Positions 24,827 to 33,488 are shown, counted from the first letter of the stretch. The stretch: 39,853 bases of DNA from Kiritimatiellia bacterium (GCA_900767325.1 CAAFYT010000078.1:1-39853), one strand, 5' to 3'. Numbers and translations: made by a program. Notes: generated by a model from the letters alone, not told the origin.

Positions 24827-25915
24827 ATGGACGTACACATGGAGGAGCTTCTTCAGGCAACGATCGACGAGGGTGCGAGCGACCTGCACGTTCGCGCCTA
24901 TATGCCGCCGAAGCTGCGTGTTCACGGCGAGCTGTTGCCGTTGTCGGAGGAGCAGCTGACGGAAGAGGATTCCTACAACCTCGTCAAGGAGATCGCGAGC
25001 GAGGATCTGCTTGCCGAAGTCGAGCGCAACGGTGGCGCCGATTTCGCCTTGGCGCATCCGGACGGTACGCGCTTTCGTGTGTCAATCTTTAAGGAAAGAA
25101 AGCGCTATGGCGCCGTTTTGCGTCAGATTCCAAGCACGCTGATGACGATGGAGCAGCTCGGGCTGCCGCCCGTTGTGAAGGAATTGCTCTTCAAGCCGCG
25201 TGGGCTCATCCTCGTGACTGGCCCCACGGGTTCGGGCAAGTCGACGACTCTCGCGTCGATGATCGACGTGATCAACGCGGAGAGAAACGTGCACATCATC
25301 ACCATCGAGGATCCGATTGAGTTCTATCACAACTCGAAGAATTCCCTTGTCACGCAGCGCGAGGTGGGGGATGATGTGCCGAGTTTCGCGGAAGCGATCC
25401 GGCGCGCCCTGCGTCAAGATCCCGATGTGATTCTCGTCGGCGAAATGCGCGATCTCGAGACGATCGCCGCGGCCATCACGGCGGCCGAAACTGGGCATCT
25501 CGTATTCGGCACGTTGCACACCACGGGTGCGGCGGAGACAATTGATCGCATCGTCGACGCCTTCCCGATGAATCAGCAGGCGCAGATTCGCACGCAGCTC
25601 GCAGCGGGTCTGCAGGCGGTCATTTCGCAGATCCTCCTTCCGAAGCTCGATGCCAACGGAGAGGTGCATGGGCGCGTGGCGGCATTCGAGATCATGACCA
25701 CGACGGATGCGATTCGTTCGCGTATTCGCGACAACAAGACGAATATGATCAAGTCCGATCTGCAAACGGGCGCCAAGTTCGGCATGATGACGCTCGACAC
25801 CTCGCTTACGAATCTCTACAAGCAGGGGTTGATTTCCTATGAAGAGCTCATCACCAAGTCGCAGGATCCGGATTCTGTCGTCGCAAAGCTGAAAGAAGAG
25901 GGCTACGGCTCGTGA
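24827..25915 (+). CDS. pilT: type IV pilus retraction ATPase PilT
   Basis: A 362-residue hexameric motor that depolymerises pili for twitching. It has an N-terminal PAS-like domain (A-S-D-L-H-V-R-A), Walker A GPTGSGKS at 132-139, Walker B V-I-L-V-G-E-M-R-D and the LVFGTLHTTGA His box. A V-A-A-F-E-I-M segment precedes the C-terminal arm, where the AIRSRIRDNK stretch corresponds to the PilT-specific AIRNLIRE motif. Strong AAGGAGG at 24812-24818 precedes ATG 24827. The gene ends in a TGATG overlap with corA. Confidence 0.93.
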   Translation: MDVHMEELLQATIDEGASDLHVRAYMPPKLRVHGELLPLSEEQLTEEDSYNLVKEIASEDLLAEVERNGGADFALAHPDGTRFRVSIFKERKRYGAVLRQIPSTLMTMEQLGLPPVVKELLFKPRGLILVTGPTGSGKSTTLASMIDVINAERNVHIITIEDPIEFYHNSKNSLVTQREVGDDVPSFAEAIRRALRQDPDVILVGEMRDLETIAAAITAAETGHLVFGTLHTTGAAETIDRIVDAFPMNQQAQIRTQLAAGLQAVISQILLPKLDANGEVHGRVAAFEIMTTTDAIRSRIRDNKTNMIKSDLQTGAKFGMMTLDTSLTNLYKQGLISYEELITKSQDPDSVVAKLKEEGYGS

Positions 25916-26862
25916 TGACGATCTATCAGTGGGCGAACGGCGGGCTCAAGGAGGTTCCGGAGTTCTCGCCGTCATGCTGGATCAATCTGGTCGAGCCATC
26001 GACGACCGAGTTGGAGGCGGTGTTGTCGCACCTGCACGTTCCGCGTGATTTTCTGACGGATCCCCTGGATGCGGGAGAACGGCCCCGCTTCGATAATGAA
26101 GACGGTGCGACGCTCTTGATCGTACATGTTCCGATGATGGTGGAAGTGGAGGACGAAGAGGGAGAACTTCCTTATCGCACCGTTCCACTTGGCATCATTC
26201 TTCGCGATCAGTCGGTGATCACGGTCTGCTCTTCGCCGACTCCCGTCACGGCGGCGTTCCTTGATCAGATTCGTCGTGTGTGTCCGCCATCGGACAGTTA
26301 TCGCTTCGCGTTCCGTCTTCTCTGGCACGCCGGAGTGCTGTTCCTTCGCTACATCAACGACATCCATTCCCGGACCTCGGTGTTGGAGGATGAGTTGCAC
26401 GAGTCGATCTCAAATGAAGCATTGGTTCGGCTCTTCCAGGTTGAGAAGACATTCGTCTACTTCACGACCTCGCTCAAGGCGGATACGATTGCGTTGGCGC
26501 GCGCCAATACGGCGCGGCAATTACAGCTCTCGGAGGATGAGCGCGATTGTCTTGAGGATGCCATGGTCGAATACCAGCAGGCGTTGGAGACGGCGACAAT
26601 TCACGCGAACGTCCTCAACGGCACGCTGGATACCTTTGCTTCGCTGATCAACAACAACCTCAACAACGTGATGAAGTACCTGACGGCGGCGACGATTTTT
26701 CTCGCCGTTCCGACGCTGATGGCGTCTATCTATGGGATGAACATCGGTTTGCCGTTTCAGCAAAACGTTCATGCCTTTGCCATTGTGATGGGGCTTTCGG
26801 GCGCATTGGCGGTGATCCTGGGCGCGGTGTTCTTCATTCTGTCCCGCAAGCGCAAGTTCTAA
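25915..26862 (+). CDS. corA: CorA-family divalent metal transporter
   Basis: A 315-residue CorA homologue: a long cytosolic alpha/beta and helical part, then two C-terminal membrane segments. The selectivity motif Y-G-M-N lies at the end of the first and a basic tail (S-R-K-R-K-F) at the end. CorA pentamers take up Mg2+ and sometimes Co2+ or Ni2+. ATG 25915 shares its A with the pilT stop (TGATG), so the two are coupled; GTG 25912 is possible. The cation is not certain. Confidence 0.9.
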   Translation: MTIYQWANGGLKEVPEFSPSCWINLVEPSTTELEAVLSHLHVPRDFLTDPLDAGERPRFDNEDGATLLIVHVPMMVEVEDEEGELPYRTVPLGIILRDQSVITVCSSPTPVTAAFLDQIRRVCPPSDSYRFAFRLLWHAGVLFLRYINDIHSRTSVLEDELHESISNEALVRLFQVEKTFVYFTTSLKADTIALARANTARQLQLSEDERDCLEDAMVEYQQALETATIHANVLNGTLDTFASLINNNLNNVMKYLTAATIFLAVPTLMASIYGMNIGLPFQQNVHAFAIVMGLSGALAVILGAVFFILSRKRKF

Positions 26863-27824
26863 TGGCTGGCGGGAAAGGTCTTTCGCTGATGAGCGGCGGA
26901 CTCGACAGTCAGCTGGCCATCGCACTTCTACGGCGCGCCGGCGCGACAATGGAGGCGGTCTGTTTCTCGACGCCGTTCTTTGACTGCACGGCGGCGAAGT
27001 CGGCGGCCGAGTCATTGGGCGTTCGGCTTCATGTGGTCGATTTCACGGATGACGAGCTTGCGCTGATCCGCAATCCGCTTCATGGGTTCGGAGGCGCGAT
27101 GAACCCCTGCATCGATTGTCACGCCATGATGATCCGACGTGCTGGCGAACTGATGGTTGCGATGGGATTCGATTTCGTTTCGACGGGAGAGGTCATGGGG
27201 CAGAGGCCGATGTCGCAGAATAAGCAGTCCTTGGGGATTGTCGAGCGCACTTCGGGACTTGCCGGGCGTCTTCTGCGTCCGCTTTCGGCGAAGTTGCTGG
27301 AGCCGACGATTCCGGAGGCGGAAGGACTCGTTGACCGTGAGATGCTGTTGGATATCTCGGGTCGCTGTCGTGAGCGGCAGATTGCATTGGCGGCGGAGTT
27401 CGGGATCGTTGACTATCCTTCTCCTGCGGGCGGCTGCAAGCTGACAGAGGAGGGGTTTTGCCGCAAGCTCAAGGATTTGATGGATCACGAGGGGTTTGGG
27501 GATCGTCGGCTCGTTGAGCTGCTCCTGACGGGGCGGCGGTTTCGGCTACCGGATGGATCGAGCGTGATTCTGGGGCGCGATCGAAATGACAACGCGCGGC
27601 TGAAGCAGCTGAAGGGTCTTGGACTTGTGATTTCGCCGGTGAATGTTCCCGGTCCGACGGCGCTGATCCCCGTGCTCGGCTCCGAGGCGGATCTTCGTCT
27701 TGCCAGGGAGCTGGTTGCGTCTTATTGCAAGTCGGATCGTCTTGTGGGCGACATTCAGCTCAATCAGGGTTTTGTTCCGCGTCCCTATGATCGGGAGAAG
27801 TTCAGGGAGTACCAAATATGCTAG
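26862..27824 (+). CDS. PP-loop tRNA-thiolation-like enzyme with NFACT-R-like domain
   Basis: A 320-residue protein. It has an N-terminal ATP pyrophosphatase loop S-G-G-L-D-S at 11-16, and N-P-C-I-D-C-H holding a CxxC pair, then a third Cys in A-G-G-C-K-L-T. This is the layout of ThiI/MnmA-like tRNA thiouridine enzymes in the small bacterial branch. The C-terminal region (about 225-300) has F-R-L-P-D-G-S-S-V-I-L-G-R-D-R-N-D-N, close to the RNA-binding NFACT-R_2 domain. It probably adenylates a tRNA uridine for sulfur insertion. The start overlaps the corA stop (TAATG). Confidence 0.75.
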   Translation: MAGGKGLSLMSGGLDSQLAIALLRRAGATMEAVCFSTPFFDCTAAKSAAESLGVRLHVVDFTDDELALIRNPLHGFGGAMNPCIDCHAMMIRRAGELMVAMGFDFVSTGEVMGQRPMSQNKQSLGIVERTSGLAGRLLRPLSAKLLEPTIPEAEGLVDREMLLDISGRCRERQIALAAEFGIVDYPSPAGGCKLTEEGFCRKLKDLMDHEGFGDRRLVELLLTGRRFRLPDGSSVILGRDRNDNARLKQLKGLGLVISPVNVPGPTALIPVLGSEADLRLARELVASYCKSDRLVGDIQLNQGFVPRPYDREKFREYQIC

Positions 27825-28483
27825 AGACAATTGCTTCGCATTTGGATGTCGTTGCGGCGTCTGCACCGACATGGGGGCTCGTGTTGGTATTCGTGTTCAT
27901 GGCGGTTGAGTCGAGCTTCATTCCGTTTCCAAGCGAAGTCGTCATGATTCCGGCTGGTTTTTTGGCGGCGCGAGGCGAGTTGATGCAGGGTTCGCCTCTT
28001 CTGGCGGTTGGAATCGCGATTGCCGTTGGCGTTCTGGGGTCGCTCGTCGGGGCGTATGTCAACTATTTTCTGGCGTTGTGGGTCGGAAAGCCGTTTCTGG
28101 AGAAGTACGGGCGCTATTTCTTCATCAAGCCCGAGCCGTTGGCGCGGGCGTGCGAAGTGTTCAACAAGTACGGTGCAGCGACGACATTCGTCTGTCGCCT
28201 CGTGCCGGTGATTCGCCAGCTCATCTCCATCCCTGCCGGCGTGTCGCGCATGCCCCTTGGCAGCTTCACGCTGTGGACGATGCTTGGCGCGGGAATCTGG
28301 ACGGCGGTGCTGGCGTTCGTGGGCTATGCCATCGGGCGCACCATGGGGGACATCTCCTATCTTGATCTTTGTATAAAGGGCAAGGCGATGGCGTCGCAGC
28401 ATCTGCCGCTGATCATTGGCGGCGCGGTTCTGCTTGTGGCGCTTTATGCGCTTGCCTCGAGACTCGTCATGAGGCGTCGGTAA
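27818..28483 (+). CDS. DedA-family membrane protein
   Basis: A 221-residue DedA (SNARE-associated/VTT) protein with about five to six hydrophobic segments and the family signatures E-x-x-x-P-x-P-S-E near the start, and C-R-L-V-P-V-I-R-Q-L-I-S-I-P-A-G in the middle. DedA proteins are lipid scramblases or undecaprenyl-phosphate flippases and support the proton motive force. ATG 27818 follows AGGGAG, overlapping the upstream gene by seven bases. It shares a TAATG overlap with the ABC ATPase downstream. Confidence 0.88.
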   Translation: MLETIASHLDVVAASAPTWGLVLVFVFMAVESSFIPFPSEVVMIPAGFLAARGELMQGSPLLAVGIAIAVGVLGSLVGAYVNYFLALWVGKPFLEKYGRYFFIKPEPLARACEVFNKYGAATTFVCRLVPVIRQLISIPAGVSRMPLGSFTLWTMLGAGIWTAVLAFVGYAIGRTMGDISYLDLCIKGKAMASQHLPLIIGGAVLLVALYALASRLVMRRR

Positions 28484-29343
28484 TGCTGTCGGTTCGCCAC
28501 CTTCGCATTCGTTTCTCCCTGGAGGGGCGCGTCTCCGTTCCTGTGCGAGATGTCTCGTTCGATGTTCCAGACAACAGCCGAGTCGCGCTCGTCGGCGAGT
28601 CTGGCTGCGGAAAGTCCCTCACGGCCCTGTCACTGGGTTCGTTGGTGGATCATGCGGAGATCTCCGGCGAGATCATCGGCAATGATCGCCTTGCCTACGT
28701 GTTCCAGAATCCCATGCAGTCGCTCAACCCCGTCATGCGCGTTGGTCGGCAGTTGGGGGAGGTTGCCCAGCGCGAGGAGGTTCTCGGGCTTCTCGCCGCG
28801 GTTGGGTTGCCGGCCGGAACCGAGCGGAAGTATCCGTGCGAGCTTTCGGGGGGCCAGCAGCAGCGCGTCATGATTGCGATGGCCCTCGCCGAGAAACCAA
28901 AGGTGCTGATCGCCGATGAGCCGACAACGGCGTTGGATGTGACGACGCAGAAAGAGGTGCTCGACCTCATCATGCGAATCGCTGACGAGCGCGAAATGTC
29001 CGTTCTGCTGATTACGCACAATCTCGGGCTTGTCGCGTGCTATTCCGAGTTTGTGAACGTAATGTACGCAGGCGAGATTGTCGAAAGCGGTTTGGTGCGC
29101 GAAGTGCTGAGAAATCCCGGGCATCCTTATACGCAGGGGCTTCTCGCTGCGGTGCCGCGGCTTGATGCGTCAAAGGACGCCCCGCTTGCCGATATTGCAG
29201 GAACCGTACCCCCTCCATGGGCGTGGCCGAAGGGTTGCGCGTTTCATCCGCGCTGCCCCTTTGCACGCGTGGAATGTTCGTCGGACGACTTCAATATGTT
29301 GTGTGAGAAGTCGTCCCACTCTTCAATCAGATGTATTCGCTGA
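28483..29343 (+). CDS. orphan peptide/nickel-type ABC ATPase (DppD/OppD-like)
   Basis: A 286-residue ABC ATPase with Walker A GESGCGKS, Q-loop A-Y-V-F-Q-N-P-M-Q-S-L-N-P, signature LSGGQQQR, Walker B V-L-I-A-D-E-P-T-T-A-L-D and the oligopeptide-type C-terminal extension F-H-P-R-C-P-F-A with clustered Cys residues. It is shorter than usual (about 320-330) because the region between the Walker A helix and the Q-loop is trimmed. No permease or binding-protein gene is nearby, and the partner OppF-like ATPase is absent. It starts on the DedA stop (TAATG) and is followed by a terminator. Confidence 0.82.
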   Translation: MLSVRHLRIRFSLEGRVSVPVRDVSFDVPDNSRVALVGESGCGKSLTALSLGSLVDHAEISGEIIGNDRLAYVFQNPMQSLNPVMRVGRQLGEVAQREEVLGLLAAVGLPAGTERKYPCELSGGQQQRVMIAMALAEKPKVLIADEPTTALDVTTQKEVLDLIMRIADEREMSVLLITHNLGLVACYSEFVNVMYAGEIVESGLVREVLRNPGHPYTQGLLAAVPRLDASKDAPLADIAGTVPPPWAWPKGCAFHPRCPFARVECSSDDFNMLCEKSSHSSIRCIR

Positions 29344-29363
29344 TCCCTGTTTGGGTGTGATCG

Positions 29364-29390
29364 ACCACAATTGCTTGTGGTTGGCTTTTT
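29364..29390 (+). terminator. rho-independent terminator after the pilB-ABC operon
   Basis: A stem of seven pairs, ACCACAA (29364-29370) with TTGTGGT (29375-29381), loop TTGC, then a T-rich run at 29382-29390. It closes the operon ahead of the HU promoter. Confidence 0.6.
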
Positions 29391-29411
29391 CAAAAAAACA
29401 CAATTACCCCC

Positions 29412-29440
29412 TTGTCAAACCTCGAAAAATAGTGTAAATT
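29412..29440 (+). promoter_or_regulatory. HU gene promoter
   Basis: TTGTCA (29412-29417), a 17-base spacer and TAAATT (29435-29440). The -10 lies inside a perfect palindrome GTGTAA-A-TTACAC (29432-29444). A second one, TATCACTAGTGATA, lies in the leader (29474-29487), before the AAGGA ribosome site. Both are plausible sites for a dimeric regulator. Confidence 0.5.
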
Positions 29441-29505
29441 ACACATCAGACACGGGGGAATGGTTCTCACGTGTATCACTAGTGATAAAAACAAGGATCA
29501 AACAA

Positions 29506-29793
29506 ATGGCTAAGATTCAGACCAAGAGCGAGATCATGGCGGCGATTGCCGCTGCCGCTGGAATCAGCAAGAAGCAGGCCGTCACTGCGTATGACGAGCT
29601 GCTGAAGATCGCCTATGCCGGCGCAAAGGGCCCGAAGGGCATTGTGCTTCCTGGCCTTGGCAAGCTCATCAAGGCGAAGAGCAAAGCGCGCATGGGCCGC
29701 AATCCCGCGACCGGCGAGACCATCAAGATTCCGGCTCGCACGAAGGTGAAATTCCGCGTGGCGAAGGCCGCGAAGGACGCCGTTCTCGCCTAA
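29506..29793 (+). CDS. HU-family DNA-binding protein
   Basis: A 95-residue HU/IHF-type nucleoid protein. It starts with K-S-E-I-M-A-A-I-A and helix pair residues, keeps the G-L-G-K-L beta-arm base and then R-M-G-R-N-P-A-T-G-E-T-I-K-I-P, the arm with its Pro at the tip. ATG 29506 follows AAGGA at 29493-29497. It is a monocistronic unit with its own promoter and terminator. The segment A-K-G-P-K-G-I-V-L-P-G differs slightly from standard HU (usually V-x-L-x-G-F-G), so it may be a specialised paralogue. Confidence 0.93.
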   Translation: MAKIQTKSEIMAAIAAAAGISKKQAVTAYDELLKIAYAGAKGPKGIVLPGLGKLIKAKSKARMGRNPATGETIKIPARTKVKFRVAKAAKDAVLA

Positions 29794-29816
29794 TCTTCCC
29801 TCTGGAAGAGAGATAG

Positions 29817-29852
29817 CGCGCGAATCCGTTAGGGTTCGCGCGTTTCTTTTTT
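29817..29852 (+). terminator. rho-independent terminator of the HU gene
   Basis: An 11-pair stem, CGCGCGAATCC (29817-29827) with GGGTTCGCGCG (29832-29842), contains one wobble pair. The loop is GTTA, and TTTCTTTTTT follows. The T-run reaches the stop codon of the convergent SNF2 gene. A smaller hairpin (TCTTCC/GGAAGA) lies just upstream. Confidence 0.85.
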
Positions 29853-32362
29853 CAGGCGAGCAATTCGTCGATGTCGGCTGCCGTGAGCGTATCCATGACC
29901 GCCTGGTCCGTGGTGCTGACCGTTGCGGCGATGATCGCCTGCTTGCGGCGCTGCAGGGCGAGGACCTTCTCCTCGATCGATCCGGAGGCGATCATCTTGA
30001 TCACGTAGACGGTCTTGTGCTGTCCGATGCGATGCGCGCGATCGGTCGCCTGGTCCTCGACGGCGGGGTTCCACCATGGATCGTAGTGCATGACCATGTC
30101 CGCGCCGGTCAGGTTGAGTCCCGTGCCGCCGGCCATGAGGGAGATGAGGAATACGGGTATCGTCGGAGAGCGGTTGAAGCGCTCGCATTCGCCGAGACGA
30201 TCCTTTGTCGAGCCGTCGAGATAGCAGAAGGGGATGTCTTGCTTGCGCAGCTCATCCTGTAGAATCTTCAGCATCGAGACGAACTGCGAGAAAACGAGTA
30301 TCTTGTGACCTTCCTCGACCGCCGAGACGAGTTGCTCCATGAAGGCGTCCTTCTTGGCGCGCGAGGAGATTTGGCGCAGTTTCATCAGCATCGCCAGAAT
30401 TTCGAACTTCGATTTGGCGAAACCTTTGGCTTGCACCATCGAGCCGGTTTTCGCGCGGGTCATGGCGAGGGCTTCTATATATTCGCGTTGGGCATCGTCA
30501 GACATGGGGCAGTAGGAGATCTTGGTGATCTTGTCGGGCAGATCCTTCGCCACCATTTTCTTGACGCGTCGCAGGATGAACGGATTGAGCTTGCGTTTGA
30601 GGCGTTCGAGCGCTTCGGACGCCTCGCCCGATCTGATGGGGTTCTCGAAGTTCAGTTTGAAGCTTTCGTAGTCGCCGAGGTAGTCGGGCATCAGGAATTC
30701 GAAGATGCTCCAGACGTCGCTCACCGAGTTCTCGACGGGAGTGCCGGTCAGCGCCAGACGGCGTTTGGCGTTCAGGAACTTCACCGCCTTGGCGTTTTTC
30801 GTCTCGCGGTTTTTGATGTGCTGGGCTTCGTCGATTACGACGGCCGAGAAACGCCGACCGAGATAGGCCGCCTCGAAATCACGTTGCAGCAAGGCGTAGG
30901 AAGTGATCACGAGATCCGCATCATCCATTCGCCTGAAGGCTCGCTCGCGTTCGGGACCGGAGAGGACGAGCGGCCTCAGTTCCGGCGTGAACTTCCTCGC
31001 CTCCTGCTCCCAATTTCGTACGAGCGAGGTCGGGCAGACGATGAGCGCGGGCCCTTGGCGGTTTCGGATGAGCGAGATCCAGGTCAGCGTCTGCAAGGTC
31101 TTGCCGAGCCCCATTTCATCCGCGAGCAGACCTGCGAAGCCGGCTTCCTCCAAGAACCTCAGCCAGTAGACGCCTTGCTTCTGGTAGGGGCGCAGGACCG
31201 TTTCGAGCTTGCCGAGGACGATGGGCTCGTATCTGGCGTCGCGGTTGTTCTGCCGGTCGGCTCTCTCGCGCCAGTTCGTTGCCTCATCGTCGTCCAGATC
31301 GATCGCGTCCAGCAGCTCGTCCAGCGAGGCCTTGACGTAGGGCGCATGGATGTTCCGCACGCGAAACCACCCGGCCGGTGCGTCGCCTTGTGTGGTGGCG
31401 CAATCGCGGAAGACATCGTGCATGCGGGCGATGGCGTTGTTGTCGAGCAGGTAGACTTGTCCATCCCTGATGAGGCAGCCATCGTGCCGGTTGAGCGCGG
31501 CCTGGATCTCAACCGGTGGAATCCGTCGCCCGTCGGCTTCAAAGGAGTAGCGCACGTCGAAATGTCCGTCATCGACGTCCTTGACCTTGACCACGGGGAT
31601 GATGTTGTGGAAGGTGTCGTAGAGCTTCGAGAGGGATTCGGCGAGGTCGATTCGCCAGTTCGCCCGCCTCCTGAACGCAGGATAGCCAGCACCGAGGAAG
31701 TTCAGCACTTTCTGCGGGTCGGTGAGATAGAGGCGGAGGTCATGCTCGCGATAGCCCGGCTCGAAGCCCCAGCGTTTCAGTTCGTCAATCGCGTCTTTCT
31801 CCGCCTTGAGGGATCGCGTACGGCGCACGAGGTCGTCGTCGGGATCGCGCAGGTAGACGGTTTTCTCCGCTTGGATGGAGCATGCGGGGAAGTTGATTTC
31901 GCCGTAGTAGGCGTCAAGCTCGATGGAAAGGGAGGCGCGCGAACCGCAGACAAGCGCGTAGAAGCGAGGTGTCATCGGCACTTCGATGTAGCGCGCCGCC
32001 TCCGTCTCGTTCCCGGGTGGGGTTTCATTGCAGGGGGGTTCGTCCTTCGGTTCGGGAGCGTCGTCCATCTCCATGATGGCGAGCGCAAGGCCGAGCGCCA
32101 CGACATGTGCGCAGACCATGCCATAGCGCTGGTTCGTCGCGCAGGGGCACATCGAGCGAATTCGCCCCTTTGCCTCGAGCCGGAACGCCGTGGACATCTC
32201 ATGCCCGTCGGCGAGTTCGATCGTGCCGGAGACGGTCAGCGCGGAGTCGTCGTAGCGGACGGCGTGAACCTTGCCGGAGTTGCAGAGTGCGAGCGCTTGG
32301 TTGAACACCTCGGCGCCGCCCCAGCTGATGACCTCGTCCTGGGTTATGCCGCTCTTAACCAT
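29852..32362 (-). CDS. SWIM zinc-finger SNF2/HepA-type helicase
   Basis: An 836-residue DNA translocase. An N-terminal SWIM zinc finger (C72, C74, C84, H86: C-P-C-A-T-N...C-A-H) is followed by a linker of about 300 residues, then an SNF2 ATPase. Walker A G-L-G-K-T has K421, the Walker B-like DEAQ box lies at 511-514, A-L-T-G-T-P-V-E-N follows, and the helicase C lobe ends in M-A-G-G-T-G-L-N-L and Q-A-T-D-R-A-H-R-I-G-Q. These enzymes remodel protein-DNA or RNA polymerase complexes. ATG 32362 overlaps the rlmN stop by 8 bases, so translation depends on rlmN; no strong ribosome site is seen. It converges on the HU gene. Confidence 0.88.
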   Translation of the reverse strand: MVKSGITQDEVISWGGAEVFNQALALCNSGKVHAVRYDDSALTVSGTIELADGHEMSTAFRLEAKGRIRSMCPCATNQRYGMVCAHVVALGLALAIMEMDDAPEPKDEPPCNETPPGNETEAARYIEVPMTPRFYALVCGSRASLSIELDAYYGEINFPACSIQAEKTVYLRDPDDDLVRRTRSLKAEKDAIDELKRWGFEPGYREHDLRLYLTDPQKVLNFLGAGYPAFRRRANWRIDLAESLSKLYDTFHNIIPVVKVKDVDDGHFDVRYSFEADGRRIPPVEIQAALNRHDGCLIRDGQVYLLDNNAIARMHDVFRDCATTQGDAPAGWFRVRNIHAPYVKASLDELLDAIDLDDDEATNWRERADRQNNRDARYEPIVLGKLETVLRPYQKQGVYWLRFLEEAGFAGLLADEMGLGKTLQTLTWISLIRNRQGPALIVCPTSLVRNWEQEARKFTPELRPLVLSGPERERAFRRMDDADLVITSYALLQRDFEAAYLGRRFSAVVIDEAQHIKNRETKNAKAVKFLNAKRRLALTGTPVENSVSDVWSIFEFLMPDYLGDYESFKLNFENPIRSGEASEALERLKRKLNPFILRRVKKMVAKDLPDKITKISYCPMSDDAQREYIEALAMTRAKTGSMVQAKGFAKSKFEILAMLMKLRQISSRAKKDAFMEQLVSAVEEGHKILVFSQFVSMLKILQDELRKQDIPFCYLDGSTKDRLGECERFNRSPTIPVFLISLMAGGTGLNLTGADMVMHYDPWWNPAVEDQATDRAHRIGQHKTVYVIKMIASGSIEEKVLALQRRKQAIIAATVSTTDQAVMDTLTAADIDELLA

Positions 32363-33380
32363 TGAGGTGCCGGAGACGGAGCTGTCCGCAGGCGGCGTTG
32401 GCGTCCTTGCCACGCGAGCGACGCAACATGGTCTGTACGTGATTGCGCATCAGGACGTCGAGAAACATCAGCATCGTCGCCTCGTCGGGCGTGGCGAGGT
32501 CGGGGCGGTGCGAGACGGGCGAAAGGGGGATGAGGTTGACCTTGGCCATCGGCACGCGCCGTACCTGCCGGGCGAGTTCCTCGGCCGCTTCGCGCGAGTC
32601 GTTCACGCCTCTGATCACCGTGTACTCAAAGGTGATGATTCGCTTCGTCTCGCGCGTGTAGGCGGCGCAGGTCGCAAGCAGTTCGTCGATCGGCCATTTG
32701 CGGTTGACGGGCATGAGGGTGCTTCGCAAGGCGTCGTTCGGCGCATGGAGCGAGACGGAGAGCTCGAACTGCAGCCCTTCGGTTGCGAGACGCTTGATGC
32801 CGGGCACGACGCCGCATGTCGAGAGGGTGATGTGGCGAGCGCCGAGGTTGGGGCCGCGTCCGGCGTTGATGAGCCGAAGGGCGCGAAGGGTTTCGTCGTA
32901 GTTGGCGAAGGGTTCGCCCATGCCCATCACGACGATGTTGGTGATTTCGCCGAATGCGCGGCCGGCGAGGTATTCCGCGACGATCTCGTCGGCGGAAAGG
33001 GAGCGGACGACTCCACGTGCGCCGGAGGCGCAGAACGCGCAGCCCATCGCGCAGCCGACTTGCGTTGAGATGCACTGGGTGAAGCGATTGGAGGCGGGGA
33101 TGAGCACGGTTTCGACGGAGGCGCCGTCCTCGAAGCCGATCAGCAGCTTTTTCGTGCCATCGGTCGATTCGGAGACGTCGAGAATCTCGTAGGGAGTGAG
33201 GGGAAAGGAACTTTTCAGCGTCTCGCGGAAGTCCTTGGGAAGGGTGGTGGCGTCGTCCCACGAGCCGATGTAGTCGCGGTAAAGGGCTTGGAGGATTTGA
33301 TCGGCGCGGAAGGGGCGCAGGCCGCAATCCTTGAGAATCGGCTTCCATTCTTCCGGCAGAATGCTCCACGCACGCGTCAT
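32355..33380 (-). CDS. rlmN: 23S rRNA (adenine-2503-C2)-methyltransferase
   Basis: RlmN is a radical SAM enzyme that methylates A2503 of 23S rRNA and A37 of some tRNAs. The 341-residue protein has the cluster motif C-A-M-G-C-A-F-C, S-T-Q-V-G-C before it, G-M-G-E-P, L-S-V-S-L-H-A-P and the methyl-carrying Cys in A-A-C-G-Q-L-R near the C-terminus. ATG 33380 (minus) is set by the promoter 7 bases upstream. The frame continues to 33440, but that part would be upstream of the mRNA. It is divergent from adk. Confidence 0.95.
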   Translation of the reverse strand: MTRAWSILPEEWKPILKDCGLRPFRADQILQALYRDYIGSWDDATTLPKDFRETLKSSFPLTPYEILDVSESTDGTKKLLIGFEDGASVETVLIPASNRFTQCISTQVGCAMGCAFCASGARGVVRSLSADEIVAEYLAGRAFGEITNIVVMGMGEPFANYDETLRALRLINAGRGPNLGARHITLSTCGVVPGIKRLATEGLQFELSVSLHAPNDALRSTLMPVNRKWPIDELLATCAAYTRETKRIITFEYTVIRGVNDSREAAEELARQVRRVPMAKVNLIPLSPVSHRPDLATPDEATMLMFLDVLMRNHVQTMLRRSRGKDANAACGQLRLRHLNG

Positions 33381-33387
33381 GGCGCGT

Positions 33388-33417
33388 ATTATACCAAATC
33401 TCGACAGGTCAGGGCAA
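33388..33417 (-). promoter_or_regulatory. extended -10 promoter of rlmN, leaderless
   Basis: On the minus strand: TTGCCC (33417-33412), 18-base spacer and TGGTATAAT ending at 33388. The ATG at 33380 lies 7 bases beyond. It shares the core GGTATAATACG with the promoters at 4115 and 35758. Confidence 0.65.
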
Positions 33418-33470
33418 AGTCCTCTCGCTTGCGGTGACATCTGTGGTGGTGGTCACGGATGCGGAATTTA

Positions 33471-33479
33471 TGATATAAT
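33471..33479 (+). promoter_or_regulatory. extended -10 promoter of adk, near-leaderless
   Basis: TGATATAAT at 33471-33479, identical to the galM -10. The -35 region is weak (TGGTCA at 33450 with an 18-base spacer). ATG 33489 is 9 bases beyond. Confidence 0.55.
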
Positions 33480-33488
33480 ATGTGCATT

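Noticed and set aside
30305..32365. 686-codon plus-strand frame opposite the SNF2 gene
   Set aside because: Antisense shadow; the minus strand holds all SNF2 motifs in order.
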